DNA from: an uncultured Mycoplasmatota bacterium
GTDB taxonomy: Bacteria > Bacillota_I > Bacilli_A > RF39 > UBA660
Assembly (NCBI GenBank): GCA_900552975.1
Contig: UWSL01000001.1
Location: 1 to 47,897 of the forward strand
Reading direction: 5' to 3'
Length of the DNA stretch: 47,897 bases
This document shows positions 14,375 through 24,383 of this stretch, in pieces. The notes under the pieces were generated by a model. It was not told the DNA's origin and did no database searches. It worked only from the letters and a program-made list of their open reading frames with translations. Every line of letters starts with the position of its first letter. The first letter of the stretch is position 1. The translations under genes were made by a program, and so were the position numbers.

Positions 14375-15829
14375 TTATCTTTTATCTAATTCACGATGCA
14401 AAATTTCTTTAGTTAAAACCGGATTAGCTTTACCACGAGTACTTTTCATAACTTGACCAACAAAGTAATCAAACAAATTATCTTTACCAGCCTTATATTG
14501 TTCTATTTGAACTTGATTATTATCTAAAATTTCAGTAATAATACGTAATAATTCACCTTCATCACTAATCTGAGCATTCTCTTTACTAATATAATTTTTT
14601 GGCTCTTTTTGTTCTTCAATAGCCTTAAAGAAGATTTCTTTTGCTTGCTTTGAAGATAATAAACCTTTTCCCATTGCATCAGTAATTTGTTTTAACATTT
14701 CTGGTCGAATATATAATTCATCTATTGTAATATTTTGCTTATTTAATTCACCAACAACATTAACAGTTACCCAATTGGCAGCGACTTTGGCATCTATACC
14801 TAATTTAACACATTCTTCATAATAATCTGAAATATCTTTTTCTTTAACTAAGACTCCAGCATCATAAGCTGAAATACCTAAATTTTCAACATACTTTTTA
14901 CGTCTTTCTGGAGCAAGTTCCGGAATAGAAGCTCTAATTTCTTCAAGCCATTCTTGACTTATTTTATATCTTGGTATATTTGGTTCAACAAAATACTTGT
15001 AATCAATAGCATCAGCTTTACTACGCATTCTAATTGTTGTTCCAGATTCTTCATCCCAACGACGTGTTTCTTGCTCAACTTCTAAACCTTCATCTAAAAG
15101 CTCTGCTTGACGTTCAATCTCATAATTTATAGCATCCCTTACTCCACCAAAAGAGTTAACATTCTTAATTTCTGTTCTAGTTCCCCAATTAACAGGATCT
15201 TTTTCATCTAAAGAAGCATCCATCAAAGAAACATTGACATCACATCTAATTTGTCCTTTTTTACTATCTGCTTCACTAATTCCTGCATATTGATAAATAC
15301 TACGCATATGTTCCAAAAAAGCAACAGCTTCTGAAGCACTATGAATATCTGGTTTAGTTACCAATTCTAATAATGGAACTCCTGCTCTATTATAATCAAT
15401 ATTACTAGTTCTAAAGAAATGATCTAAAGAAGCAGCATCTTCCTCTAAATGAATGTTATCAATTCCTACTCTAAAAGTTGTATTATCATCGCGATAAACA
15501 TCAACATAACCACCCATACCTACACAATCTTCTGGTGGATTTTGCGTTATTTGATAATTCTTTGGCATATCTGGATAATAATAATTTTTTCTTTCAAAAT
15601 ACATATATTCTGGTTGACGACAATTCAAAATCAAAGAGGCCATTAATGATAAACGAACTGCTTCTTTATTCAAAACAGGTAACGTTCCTGGAAAGCCCAT
15701 ATCTAAAGGTCTAACGTTTGTATTAGGTGTACTTTTATAAGAATTCTCAGCTGCACTAAAAACTTTTGTCTTTGTTAAACTAACTTCGCAGTGCATTTCT
15801 AACCCAATTTTTGCTAAATACTTAGTCAT
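14375..15829 (-). CDS. gatB: Asp/Glu-tRNA amidotransferase subunit B
   Basis: The product has 484 residues. Family blocks are visible: GLEMHCEVSLTKTK at the start, MPKNYQITQ, RAGVPLLELVTKPD, GQIRCDVNVS and, near the C-terminus, YFVGQVMKSTRGKANP with the Yqey tRNA-binding tail. GatB holds the kinase activity that phosphorylates mischarged Glu- or Asp-tRNA before amidation by GatA. Its start overlaps the gatA stop by one base. It is the last gene of the hisS-asnS-aspS-gatCAB block. Confidence 0.96.
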   Translation of the reverse strand: MTKYLAKIGLEMHCEVSLTKTKVFSAAENSYKSTPNTNVRPLDMGFPGTLPVLNKEAVRLSLMASLILNCRQPEYMYFERKNYYYPDMPKNYQITQNPPEDCVGMGGYVDVYRDDNTTFRVGIDNIHLEEDAASLDHFFRTSNIDYNRAGVPLLELVTKPDIHSASEAVAFLEHMRSIYQYAGISEADSKKGQIRCDVNVSLMDASLDEKDPVNWGTRTEIKNVNSFGGVRDAINYEIERQAELLDEGLEVEQETRRWDEESGTTIRMRSKADAIDYKYFVEPNIPRYKISQEWLEEIRASIPELAPERRKKYVENLGISAYDAGVLVKEKDISDYYEECVKLGIDAKVAANWVTVNVVGELNKQNITIDELYIRPEMLKQITDAMGKGLLSSKQAKEIFFKAIEEQKEPKNYISKENAQISDEGELLRIITEILDNNQVQIEQYKAGKDNLFDYFVGQVMKSTRGKANPVLTKEILHRELDKR

Positions 15830-17280
15830 TACTTAACCTCCTTTGCAATTTGGCCTTTATACGTCATTGTACTTTCTAACGCATAGGCAAGATTTAGTAC
15901 TTTCTCATCTTCATAGCAATTTCCAGTTATATTAATTCCTACTGGTAGATTACTAACAAAGCCATCTGGAATCGTAATTGAAGGAAAGCCTCCAAAATTA
16001 CCAATTTGTAAATGTTCTTCTAAAAAAGAAGCATTTTGTTCTACCATATCTAAATCACTATCTAAATGCTTAGCTGGTCCTGAACCAACAGGTAAAATAA
16101 CAGCATCATAATCCACAAAAATTTCTTTCCAACGATCTACTAATAATCTTCTAACACGTTGGGCATTCTTAAAGTATTTTTCTTGATTTTCTTTTTGTAA
16201 AACATATGATCCTATAACAAAACGACGTTTAATTAAAGGTGAGAACCCCTTGGTACGATGATCTTTCATCATATCACGATAATTATCGCCTTCACCACGT
16301 GGTCCAAAAACAATTCCTGTTAAGTTACTCATATTACTAGTTGCCTCAGCACAAGATAAAACGACATAAACAGAAGGTTGAGCTTTTAAAAGCACTTCAT
16401 CAACTGATACTTCATCAACTGTAACACCTAATTTTTTAAGATTTTCTAAAGTCGCAAAGAAATTATCTAAATGTTCTAAAGTTTCTTTTTCTGTATACTT
16501 ACTCTTATCACAGATTTCTTTTATATAGCATACTTTCATTCCCTTAACATTCCCATTACAAGCTTCAAGCAATTTCATTTTACTTGAATCCCATGATGTC
16601 ATATCGTTAATGTCTAAACCTTTCATTTGATCAACAACAATTGCTGCATCACGAACACTTCTTGTTAAAACACCACAATGATCTAAAGAAGAAGCAAAGG
16701 CAAATAAACCATATCTTGAAATCATTCCATAAGTTGGCTTATAACCGACTATCCCACAGTAAGCAGCTGGTTTTCGAATAGAATCTCCAGTATCTGATCC
16801 TAAAGCATAAGGATAAACTCCGGCAGCAACCGCAGCAGCTGAACCACTTGAAGAACCTGCACACATACGAGTTATATCCCATGGATTTCTTTGGATACCA
16901 GTATGAGCAGTTGTTCCTGTTCCACCCATTCCAAATTCATCCATCGCTGTTTTATTAACTTTAACAGCTCCCGCTGCATCTAACTTTTCAACCGCTGTTG
17001 CATTAAAAAATGGCACATAGTCTTTTAAGGTATTAGAAGACCCCGTTGATAAAATATCCTTTGTCGAATAATTATCTTTAACACCATAAGGAATTCCCGA
17101 AAGTAAATTATCAGTTACTTTCATTCCTTTAGCATCGTCTAAAATTGTTACAAAAGCATTACATTTTTCTTGTACTTCATGGCTTCTTTTTAAAGATTCT
17201 TTAACTAATTCATCACTAGTTACTTGACCACTTACTAATAATTCATGTAATTCTTCAATTGATTTTTCCATATACTTCAT
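15829..17280 (-). CDS. gatA: Asp/Glu-tRNA amidotransferase subunit A
   Basis: The product has 483 residues of the amidase-signature family, which releases ammonia from glutamine. The Ser-cisSer-Lys triad is placed at K68 (GVKDN), Ser143/144 in AGSSSGSAAAV and S167 in SDTGDSIRKPA. Two spots differ from the usual signature: GGSSGGS reads AGSSSGS and GGSIRQP reads GDSIRKP. The full length and intact operon argue that it is active, and the changes may be a lineage trait. A GGTG ribosome binding site supports the ATG at 17280. Confidence 0.95.
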   Translation of the reverse strand: MKYMEKSIEELHELLVSGQVTSDELVKESLKRSHEVQEKCNAFVTILDDAKGMKVTDNLLSGIPYGVKDNYSTKDILSTGSSNTLKDYVPFFNATAVEKLDAAGAVKVNKTAMDEFGMGGTGTTAHTGIQRNPWDITRMCAGSSSGSAAAVAAGVYPYALGSDTGDSIRKPAAYCGIVGYKPTYGMISRYGLFAFASSLDHCGVLTRSVRDAAIVVDQMKGLDINDMTSWDSSKMKLLEACNGNVKGMKVCYIKEICDKSKYTEKETLEHLDNFFATLENLKKLGVTVDEVSVDEVLLKAQPSVYVVLSCAEATSNMSNLTGIVFGPRGEGDNYRDMMKDHRTKGFSPLIKRRFVIGSYVLQKENQEKYFKNAQRVRRLLVDRWKEIFVDYDAVILPVGSGPAKHLDSDLDMVEQNASFLEEHLQIGNFGGFPSITIPDGFVSNLPVGINITGNCYEDEKVLNLAYALESTMTYKGQIAKEVK

Positions 17281-17288
17281 TTTATCAC

Positions 17289-17585
17289 CTATCCTACTAC
17301 CTTTGGTACTACAATCTCATTTCCTTCAGTTTCATCACTATTACGTAATAAATCTTCAATAGGAACAGATGGTACTATAACATCTTCTCTTAATTCATAT
17401 GTAAAATCATCAAGAGTATGGGTCATTGGCGTAACTTCTCCAATATTAGGAATTAAATTAACCATATCCAAGTTTTTATCGATCGCTTCAAATTCATCTA
17501 AAACCATTTTATTTTCTTCTTTTGTTAAACCAATAAGTAATTTATCAGCATAATCATCAACCATTTCGCTTGTAAATTTACTCAC
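17289..17585 (-). CDS. gatC: Asp/Glu-tRNA amidotransferase subunit C
   Basis: The product has 98 residues and wraps GatA and GatB together in known structures. It has the usual acidic helix pattern and the LRED motif (FTYELREDVIVPS). The start is GTG at 17585, seven bases after GAGGTG, and it overlaps the aspS stop by eight bases. Order is aspS-gatC-gatA-gatB. Since asnS and aspS are both present, the complex probably makes Gln-tRNA from Glu-tRNA; no glnS is visible here. Confidence 0.92.
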   Translation of the reverse strand: MSKFTSEMVDDYADKLLIGLTKEENKMVLDEFEAIDKNLDMVNLIPNIGEVTPMTHTLDDFTYELREDVIVPSVPIEDLLRNSDETEGNEIVVPKVVG

Positions 17586-19341
17586 CTTTTTTCACCTCTA
17601 CTTTTATCCCTAATTCTTTTAATTGTTCTTTAGTAAGTTCAGAAGGACTTCCCATCATATTATCAGCACCACTGGCACTTGTTGGGAATGCTTGAACTTC
17701 TCTTAAATTAGGTTCATCTTTAATTAACATTAAGATTCGATCAATTCCAGGTGCCATTCCACCATGTGGAGGACAACCATATTTAAATGCGGTAAAAATG
17801 GAATTAAATCTTTGTTCTACTTCATCACGTGAATATCCAACCACTTCAAAACCTTTGGCTAAACTATCTAAATCGTGATTACGTATCGCCCCACTCGCCA
17901 TTTCATTACCATTACAAACAAAATCATATTGGTAAGCTAATATATCTAAGACATCTTTACCACTTTCATAATCACTCATCCCACCATGTGGTAAACTAAA
18001 TGGATTATGACAGAATTCATACTTTTTATTAACTTCATCATACTCAAACATTGGGAAATCTTTAACAATACATAATTCTAACTTATCATTATCAATAAGT
18101 CCTAACTTTTGACCTAAATATGTTCTAATTAAACCCGCATACTTAATGGCTGTTCCTTTATGTTTATTGGCAATAAAGAAAATAACGGCATTTTTTTCCA
18201 TTTTAAATTCTTGAACTAAGTCAGATCTTTCCTTATCAGATAAAAATTTATCAATTGGTCCTTTAAAAGTCCCATCTTCCAATAAAGTTAAATAACCAAT
18301 TCCTGGCATACCAATGCTACTAGCATAATCAACAACTTCATTAAACCACGAATTAGATTTATCTCCAATATTTGGGACAACAATTACTTTAATAGTACTT
18401 TTCTTAAATGGGCCAAAGGTTGTATCTTTTAATACTTCGGTCGCATCATTAATTAATAATGGATTTCTTAAATCAGGTTTATCTGTTCCGTAAAAGTCCA
18501 TGGCATCTTTATAACTTATACGACGAAAAGGCTTTGGTGAAACTTTTTTCTTACTAAACTTTGTAAAAACATCATAAAAAATATCTTCACCAACTTCTAA
18601 CACTTCTTCTTCCGTAACATAACTCATTTCCATATCTAACTGATAGAATTCTAAAGTACGATCAGCACGAGCATCCTCATCACGGAAGCAAGGCGCAATT
18701 TGAAAATATTTTTCAACGCCTCCAACCATTAATAATTCTTTATATATTTGGGGAGCTTGAGGTAAAGCATAAAATTTACCTTTAAAATTCCTTGAGGGAA
18801 CCACAAAATCACGAGCTCCTTCCGGACTAGAAGCTGTTAAAATCGGTGTTTGAACTTCCATAAAATCTAAATCATACATTTTATTTCTTAAAAAATGTAA
18901 AACATCACTTCTTAACTTAAAATTTTCTTTAACTTTATTATTGCGTAAATCTAAGTAACGATACTTTAAACGAACTTCTTCCGAAGCATCTTTACTATTC
19001 ATAATTCCAAAGGGAAGTTCATGTAAAGATGGACTCAAAACTTCCAACTTTTCGACAAGCATTTCTACTTCCCCAGTTTTTATACGATCATTATAAGTTT
19101 CCTCATCACGTTTTCTAATTATTCCAGTTAAACGCACTACTGATTCTTTGGCTAAGCCGACAAAAAGCGAATCATCGTTAGAAACTGTCTGCAAAGTTTC
19201 TGTATTATCACGTAAATCTAAAAATAAAACACCACCATGGTCACGAATATTTTCAATCCAACCACTAACGACTACCTTTTCACCAACCATGTTTTTATCT
19301 ATATCACAACAGTGATGAGTTCGATAAATATTTTCCTTCAT
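17578..19341 (-). CDS. aspS: Aspartyl-tRNA synthetase
   Basis: The product has 587 residues from the ATG at 19341; the frame extends to a GTG at 19371 that overlaps asnS, with other ATGs at 19350 and 19347. It is a class II synthetase of bacterial length with an OB-fold anticodon domain (VVVSGWIENIRDHGG). Motif 2 is CFRDEDARADRTLEFYQ and motif 3 is GMAPGIDRILML. The tail varies from the usual FPKNQ form to FPTSASGADNMMGSP. It lies between asnS and gatC. Whether it also charges tRNA-Asn cannot be told by eye. Confidence 0.95.
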   Translation of the reverse strand: MKENIYRTHHCCDIDKNMVGEKVVVSGWIENIRDHGGVLFLDLRDNTETLQTVSNDDSLFVGLAKESVVRLTGIIRKRDEETYNDRIKTGEVEMLVEKLEVLSPSLHELPFGIMNSKDASEEVRLKYRYLDLRNNKVKENFKLRSDVLHFLRNKMYDLDFMEVQTPILTASSPEGARDFVVPSRNFKGKFYALPQAPQIYKELLMVGGVEKYFQIAPCFRDEDARADRTLEFYQLDMEMSYVTEEEVLEVGEDIFYDVFTKFSKKKVSPKPFRRISYKDAMDFYGTDKPDLRNPLLINDATEVLKDTTFGPFKKSTIKVIVVPNIGDKSNSWFNEVVDYASSIGMPGIGYLTLLEDGTFKGPIDKFLSDKERSDLVQEFKMEKNAVIFFIANKHKGTAIKYAGLIRTYLGQKLGLIDNDKLELCIVKDFPMFEYDEVNKKYEFCHNPFSLPHGGMSDYESGKDVLDILAYQYDFVCNGNEMASGAIRNHDLDSLAKGFEVVGYSRDEVEQRFNSIFTAFKYGCPPHGGMAPGIDRILMLIKDEPNLREVQAFPTSASGADNMMGSPSELTKEQLKELGIKVEVKKGE

Positions 19342-19360
19342 GTACATCATTCTTTCTTTC

Positions 19361-20719
19361 TTAAAATTCACAATTCCCTGGAGTTCTTGGATAAGGTATT
19401 ACATCACGAATATTTTCTACTCCAGTTAGATATATAAGTAAACGTTCAAAGCCCATTCCAAAGCCTGAATGAACACATCCACCATAACGACGTAGATTTA
19501 AGTACCAATCCATACTTTCTTTTTCCATACCTAATTCGTCCATACGAGTTACTAATTTCTCATAATTTTCTTCTCTTTGCGAACCACCCATTAATTCACC
19601 AGCACCAGGTACTTCCAAATCAACAGCAGCCACTGTCTTACCATCATCATTTTGTTTCATATAGAAAGCCTTAATATCCTTTGGCCAATTTTTAATAAAA
19701 ACTGGACCATTAAAATATTCTGTAATATATTTTTCATGTTCTTTAGCAATATCTTCCCCATATTCTGGTTCAAATTCCCATTTTACATCAGCTTCTTTTA
19801 ATATTTTAATTGCTTCCTCATGATCTATTCTAATAAAGTCAGAATTAACAAGTCTTTCTAATTTTTCTTTTAAACCTTTTTCCACAAATTGATCACAGAA
19901 ATTAATCTCTAAAGCGGCATTTTCTAAAACATATGAAACAACATTCTTTAACATATCTTCCATAATATCCATATCTTTATCTAAGTTACAGAAAGCTATT
20001 TCTGGTTCAACCATCCAAAACTCATTAGCATGCGTCTTTGTATTGGAATTTTCAGCTCTAAAAGTTGGTCCAAAAGTATAAGTTTTCTTATAAGCCATCG
20101 CAAATGTCTCTGCTTCTAACTGCCCACTTACAGTTAAATTAGCTTGTCTCCCAAAGAAATCTTTACTATAATCTGGTTTACCATTTACCTTACTTAAATC
20201 AAGTGTTGTTACTTGGAACATCTCCCCAGCCCCTTCACAGTCACTTGCTGTAATTAAAGGAGCATTAAAATAAACATAATTACGTTCTTGAAAATATTTA
20301 TGTATTGCGTAAGCTGCAACGCTTCTTATACGGAAAACTGCTTGAAATAAATTAGTTCTTGGACGTAAATAAGCAACCTCTCTTAAAAATTCTCTTGTAT
20401 GTCTTTTTGGTTGAATCGGATAATCAGCAGGGCAATCCCCCAATAATTTAACTATCGTCGCTTTTAATTCAATATCTTGATTACCACTACTTTTAACAAC
20501 TTCCCCTGTTACACTTATCGCACAACCAACCAACATTTTTTGAATATCCTCAAAATTATACAATGAATTATCATAAACAATTTGTAAATGTTGTTGCGTT
20601 GTTCCATCACTAAAATCGATGAAACCAAAATCCTTTTGTTTACGATGATTTCTAATCCATCCTTCAACTGTTATTGTATTACCTAAAATATCTTTTTTAA
20701 AAACATCTTTTAAATCCAT
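19361..20719 (-). CDS. asnS: Asparaginyl-tRNA synthetase
   Basis: The product has 452 residues. The N-terminal OB-fold reads TVEGWIRNHRKQKDFGF. The class II core has TFRAENSNTKTHANEFWMVEPE (motif 2 region), and the C-terminal motif 3 is SGFGMGFERLLIYLTG, followed by NIRDVIPYPRTPG, the AsnS-specific ending. It charges tRNA-Asn directly, so GatCAB is not needed for Asn-tRNA. It lies between hisS and aspS, all in the same direction behind the T-box leader. Confidence 0.96.
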   Translation of the reverse strand: MDLKDVFKKDILGNTITVEGWIRNHRKQKDFGFIDFSDGTTQQHLQIVYDNSLYNFEDIQKMLVGCAISVTGEVVKSSGNQDIELKATIVKLLGDCPADYPIQPKRHTREFLREVAYLRPRTNLFQAVFRIRSVAAYAIHKYFQERNYVYFNAPLITASDCEGAGEMFQVTTLDLSKVNGKPDYSKDFFGRQANLTVSGQLEAETFAMAYKKTYTFGPTFRAENSNTKTHANEFWMVEPEIAFCNLDKDMDIMEDMLKNVVSYVLENAALEINFCDQFVEKGLKEKLERLVNSDFIRIDHEEAIKILKEADVKWEFEPEYGEDIAKEHEKYITEYFNGPVFIKNWPKDIKAFYMKQNDDGKTVAAVDLEVPGAGELMGGSQREENYEKLVTRMDELGMEKESMDWYLNLRRYGGCVHSGFGMGFERLLIYLTGVENIRDVIPYPRTPGNCEF

Positions 20720-20736
20720 TTATATCTTCTCCTTCA

Positions 20737-22005
20737 TTATCTTAAATTTAAATCTAAGAAATCATCAATTTCCGCTTCTTTAACCATTGTAACTTCTTTT
20801 GTTTGATTATCTTTAACTTGAATTTCGCCCCCGACTAAATCTTCACCATTTAATATTATCAAAAATTTAGCATTATAACGATCAGCTTGTTTAAATTGTC
20901 CTTTTAAACTACGATTCATATACTCTGTATCTACTCTAAAACCATTTAAACGTAAATCTTGCGTTAAAGCCATTGCATATTCTTTTTCCGTTTCATTAAC
21001 ATACAAGACAAAAGCATCTAAGTCAGTTCTAATAGGTAAGTTTATTTCTTCTTTGTCTAAAGCCATCATTAAACGACCTAAACCACAAGCAAAACCAATT
21101 CCTGGTGTCTCTGGACCATCTAAATTAGAAACTAACGTATCATATCTACCACCAGCTGCTATAACATTATTAGCACCAAAATCCTTAACTGTTGCTTCTA
21201 TTTCAAAAACTGTATGACAATAGTAATCTAAACCCCTAACAATTTTTGGATCAACAACATAATCAATATCTAAAACATCCAAATAATTTTGTACATCCAT
21301 AAATCTATTCATTGAATCTTCATTAAGATAATCTAACATTGATGGAGCATTCAAGAGTAATTCATTATCACTATCAACTTTACAATCTAAAATACGTAGT
21401 GGATTTTTCATTAAACGTTCTTGACAATCTTCACATAAATCTTGAATATGTGGTTTAAAATAATCAATCAATGCTTGACGATAGTTATTACGTGATTCCA
21501 TATCTCCTAAACTATTTATTTTTACTTTAACACCTTTTAATCCTAGCAATTTAAAAATGTTAACAGCAACACTAATTACTTCAGCATCAATTGCTGGATC
21601 ATTGCTTCCCAAAACTTCTACCCCAAATTGAGTAAGTTCGCGATCACGACCTGATTGTGGTCTTTCATAACGATACATTGTTCCATTATAATAAAGTTTA
21701 ACTGGTTGCGTAGCCTCACCATACATTTTATTTTCAATATAACTTCTTACAACTCCGGCTGTTCCTTCAGGACGTAAAGTCATATTACGATCTCCACGAT
21801 CAACGAAATCATAAGTTTCTTTCGTTACAATATCCGTTGTATCACCAACCCCACGATGAAATAATGAAGTACTTTCAAATAATGGTGTTCTAATAAAATT
21901 GTAGTTATAACGATCCATTACTTCATCTAATACACGATTTACATATTGCCATTTCTTAGCTGTATCTCCATACAAATCAATTGTTCCTTTTGGTTTTATT
22001 ATCAT
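20737..22005 (-). CDS. hisS: Histidyl-tRNA synthetase
   Basis: The product has 422 residues. Class II motif 2 is MYRYERPQSGRDRELTQFGVE, and the two HisA motifs are LDYYCHTVFE and GGRYDTLV. The C-terminal anticodon-binding domain follows GIGFACGLGRLMMAL. A consensus ribosome binding site (GGAGG) precedes the ATG. It is the first gene after a T-box leader, so expression probably responds to uncharged tRNA. Confidence 0.96.
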   Translation of the reverse strand: MIIKPKGTIDLYGDTAKKWQYVNRVLDEVMDRYNYNFIRTPLFESTSLFHRGVGDTTDIVTKETYDFVDRGDRNMTLRPEGTAGVVRSYIENKMYGEATQPVKLYYNGTMYRYERPQSGRDRELTQFGVEVLGSNDPAIDAEVISVAVNIFKLLGLKGVKVKINSLGDMESRNNYRQALIDYFKPHIQDLCEDCQERLMKNPLRILDCKVDSDNELLLNAPSMLDYLNEDSMNRFMDVQNYLDVLDIDYVVDPKIVRGLDYYCHTVFEIEATVKDFGANNVIAAGGRYDTLVSNLDGPETPGIGFACGLGRLMMALDKEEINLPIRTDLDAFVLYVNETEKEYAMALTQDLRLNGFRVDTEYMNRSLKGQFKQADRYNAKFLIILNGEDLVGGEIQVKDNQTKEVTMVKEAEIDDFLDLNLR

Positions 22006-22023
22006 TCTATTTCCTCCTCATAA

Positions 22024-22240
22024 ACAAAAAAAGTACCAAATCGTAAGGACGAAATTAACTTCCGCGGTGCCACCTTACTTCACATAGGTACTCTCTAATT
22101 AAATTTATCGCATTTATTACGTTCCTATAATAAGGAAGGTGTTTTTCATATATTATCCAATAAAGCATTTCCAGCAACTAGCTTCTCTCTGTAAATTCAA
22201 AATATATTACTGTTCTTCCATAGGAAAAAATCTAAAAATA
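22024..22240 (-). promoter_or_regulatory. T-box riboswitch leader upstream of hisS
   Basis: On the minus strand the conserved T-box element AAGGTGGCACCGCGG lies at 22076-22062. A terminator forms from agtacc (22092-22087) with ggtact (22037-22032), helped by gtaagg with ccttac, and ends in a run of T at 22031-22025. The alternative antiterminator uses the T-box bulge. Upstream, a stem III-like hairpin ttccttattataggaa is visible. The likely specifier lies in GAAAAACACC, readable as CAC (His) or AAC (Asn). It would couple transcription of hisS-asnS-aspS-gatCAB to tRNA charging. Confidence 0.9.
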
Positions 22241-22273
22241 TTTTACTATCATTCTTAATTCAAGTCAAGTAAC

Positions 22274-23584
22274 TTAATTCCATATTTTAGTACTAAACGA
22301 ATACTCCTCTGCATCATACTTAAGCTCTCGTCCCTTATAAACTTTTAAAAGCATATAACCATATTCACTTAATTTAAATGAAAAAGCAGGATTTGTTGTC
22401 TTATCATGCGTTAATTCAAAGAAATAAATTGGAATAGGTTCTCTCTTAGCTTCACCTGTATAATCAATAAAATGAATTGCTTTATCGGTATAATCAACAT
22501 ATAAAATAAAAGTACTAGTTTCATAGACATTAATTACTTCTTCTTTGTCTAATAAAGGATTACCGTCTATATTATATATTTTATAATTCATTCTTGTTTC
22601 ATTACCAACAGTTCTCTTAACCCCAGTTTTTACATAGTATGTCAAATTAGCATTCTTCCATACATCATATATAACATCCGTATAATCATTAGAAACTTTT
22701 TTCTTATTTTTTAAATCATAAATTGACCAAGTTCCTTTATAACATAAAATCAAATATCCTGTATCAATATCATAAGTTATTGAATCATATACATCAGGTA
22801 AAACTTCAGTTATCTTACCATCTTTACTTATATTAATAATTCCCCACTTACGGCTTTTTGCATCCTTAACAATGGCATTACCATCTTTAGAAATTTCTGC
22901 TTTATCACGAGCATTATAATCCCAAAATTTAATATCTTCATAAGTTGCCAAAATTTTATTCTCTTTAACATCTAACAAATAAATTGTTCTTAAATATTGC
23001 AAATTACCATATTCTTCTTTTTGACTAATCGAATCATCAACAAAACCATATCTTCCATCATATAAATCTATTATTGGTTGTTCTTCTAAAGCCATTAATG
23101 GTTCTGTATTTTGAATATTATATGTATCATAACCACTAAAAGCTTTAACACAATCACGTTCCGTATTAATACATTTATATGTTCCTACTAATTCATAATG
23201 TTCGTTATAAAAATATAATAAACTTTTATACTTATCTGCATGCGTTGGATTCTTAGGAACTTCATAATCTTTATAAGTTTCTGGTAAAGCATCCGTACTT
23301 TTAGGATTTTTACGTAATACCCAGAATGGAACAAATTCTTCTGATTTTATTGAATTACGATCATACTTACGATAAATATATCCTAAGCCTAAATATTCTG
23401 TAACTGTTCCATCATCATACTTAGCAGGTTTAGGTTTCAATGCAAAAATAAGGGGTTCGCTCTTTGTATATCTATAATAATCTATTGCAAAAGCTAGTAC
23501 CCAAAAAATAAGTAATACTACAATTACTAATTCGATTTTCTTCTTTTTATCCATTTTTTTTGGCGCATCATACACAAATATCAA
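22274..23584 (-). CDS. Membrane-anchored extracellular protein, unknown (beta-repeat)
   Basis: The frame has 436 codons and opens with TTG at 23584; a GTG three codons later and an ATG ten codons later (MDKKKKIELV) are alternatives, and none has an ideal ribosome binding site. One transmembrane segment (about 19-36) follows a Lys-rich N-terminus, with the rest outside. The external part is beta-rich with recurring short units around KWGIINISKDGKI, GTWSIYDLKNKK and YKIYNIDGNPL, reminiscent of WG-type or propeller repeats. It is next to a second exported unknown gene, 14 bases apart, so the two probably form one operon. Confidence 0.7.
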   Translation of the reverse strand: MIFVYDAPKKMDKKKKIELVIVVLLIFWVLAFAIDYYRYTKSEPLIFALKPKPAKYDDGTVTEYLGLGYIYRKYDRNSIKSEEFVPFWVLRKNPKSTDALPETYKDYEVPKNPTHADKYKSLLYFYNEHYELVGTYKCINTERDCVKAFSGYDTYNIQNTEPLMALEEQPIIDLYDGRYGFVDDSISQKEEYGNLQYLRTIYLLDVKENKILATYEDIKFWDYNARDKAEISKDGNAIVKDAKSRKWGIINISKDGKITEVLPDVYDSITYDIDTGYLILCYKGTWSIYDLKNKKKVSNDYTDVIYDVWKNANLTYYVKTGVKRTVGNETRMNYKIYNIDGNPLLDKEEVINVYETSTFILYVDYTDKAIHFIDYTGEAKREPIPIYFFELTHDKTTNPAFSFKLSEYGYMLLKVYKGRELKYDAEEYSFSTKIWN

Positions 23585-23598
23585 CCTTCATTTCCACA

Positions 23599-24366
23599 CT
23601 ATTTTACAACAATTTCACTCTTTATCAAAGAATATAAATTAAATTCATTCTTTTTAAAAGTATGTTTATAATATACTCCATCTTTTTTTACTATATCACT
23701 AACTATTTCTGGAGCTTGTTCTGTTAAATAATTATCACAATATGTCTTATTATAATATTTATTGCAATCTGTACTATCTAACAAGTTTATTTTTAAATAA
23801 TATTCATATAAATATATTTCATCATTATTAACATAAGCTTTATCTACCAATGAATAAGTTTTATAAGTATCAACATAATCATTAACTAAACAATAATATT
23901 TTTGACCATTATTTTTACAATTTAAACCATGGTAATTTATTTCATCATACTTAAGTTCTCGATCAATTCCAAATATTTTCTTTTCATATTCTCTTACCTT
24001 ATCATTACTGATAACTTCAACTTTACATACATTATCAGATATAAAGAAAATATCTCCTGTTACATTACACATTATCTTCTCCGGAATAACTACTTTCATT
24101 TTATAATCATTTTTATCTAAATTAACTAGTATATATTGCAAAATTTCTTGATCACTAATTGTTTCATTACTTAAATAAGCCTTTCTTAAATCATCTCCAT
24201 TTAAAAGGATATCTTGCAATGCTAAAACTGTTTCATTATTAACATCAATTGTTTCGTTATCAGTGACTTCTTTTTTACTAAAACCATTAGTAAAAGACAT
24301 AAATGATATAAAAACAATAAATAAACATGATAAAACAATTCCTAATGTAATATATCCTTTTTTCAC
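23599..24366 (-). CDS. Exported Cys-containing protein, unknown
   Basis: The product has 255 residues. The N-terminus is a signal peptide or anchor (MKKGYITLGIVLSCLFIVF). The mature part is Asp/Asn/Tyr-rich, with Cys in IMCNVTG, NVCKVEV, LNCKNN, YYCLVND, TDCNKYY and TYCDNYL, an even number that could form three disulphides. It lies between dtd and the unknown anchored protein, all in one direction. No family is recognised; a secreted or surface protein is the safest reading. Confidence 0.7.
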   Translation of the reverse strand: MKKGYITLGIVLSCLFIVFISFMSFTNGFSKKEVTDNETIDVNNETVLALQDILLNGDDLRKAYLSNETISDQEILQYILVNLDKNDYKMKVVIPEKIMCNVTGDIFFISDNVCKVEVISNDKVREYEKKIFGIDRELKYDEINYHGLNCKNNGQKYYCLVNDYVDTYKTYSLVDKAYVNNDEIYLYEYYLKINLLDSTDCNKYYNKTYCDNYLTEQAPEIVSDIVKKDGVYYKHTFKKNEFNLYSLIKSEIVVK

Positions 24367-24383
24367 TATGAACCACTCTCATT

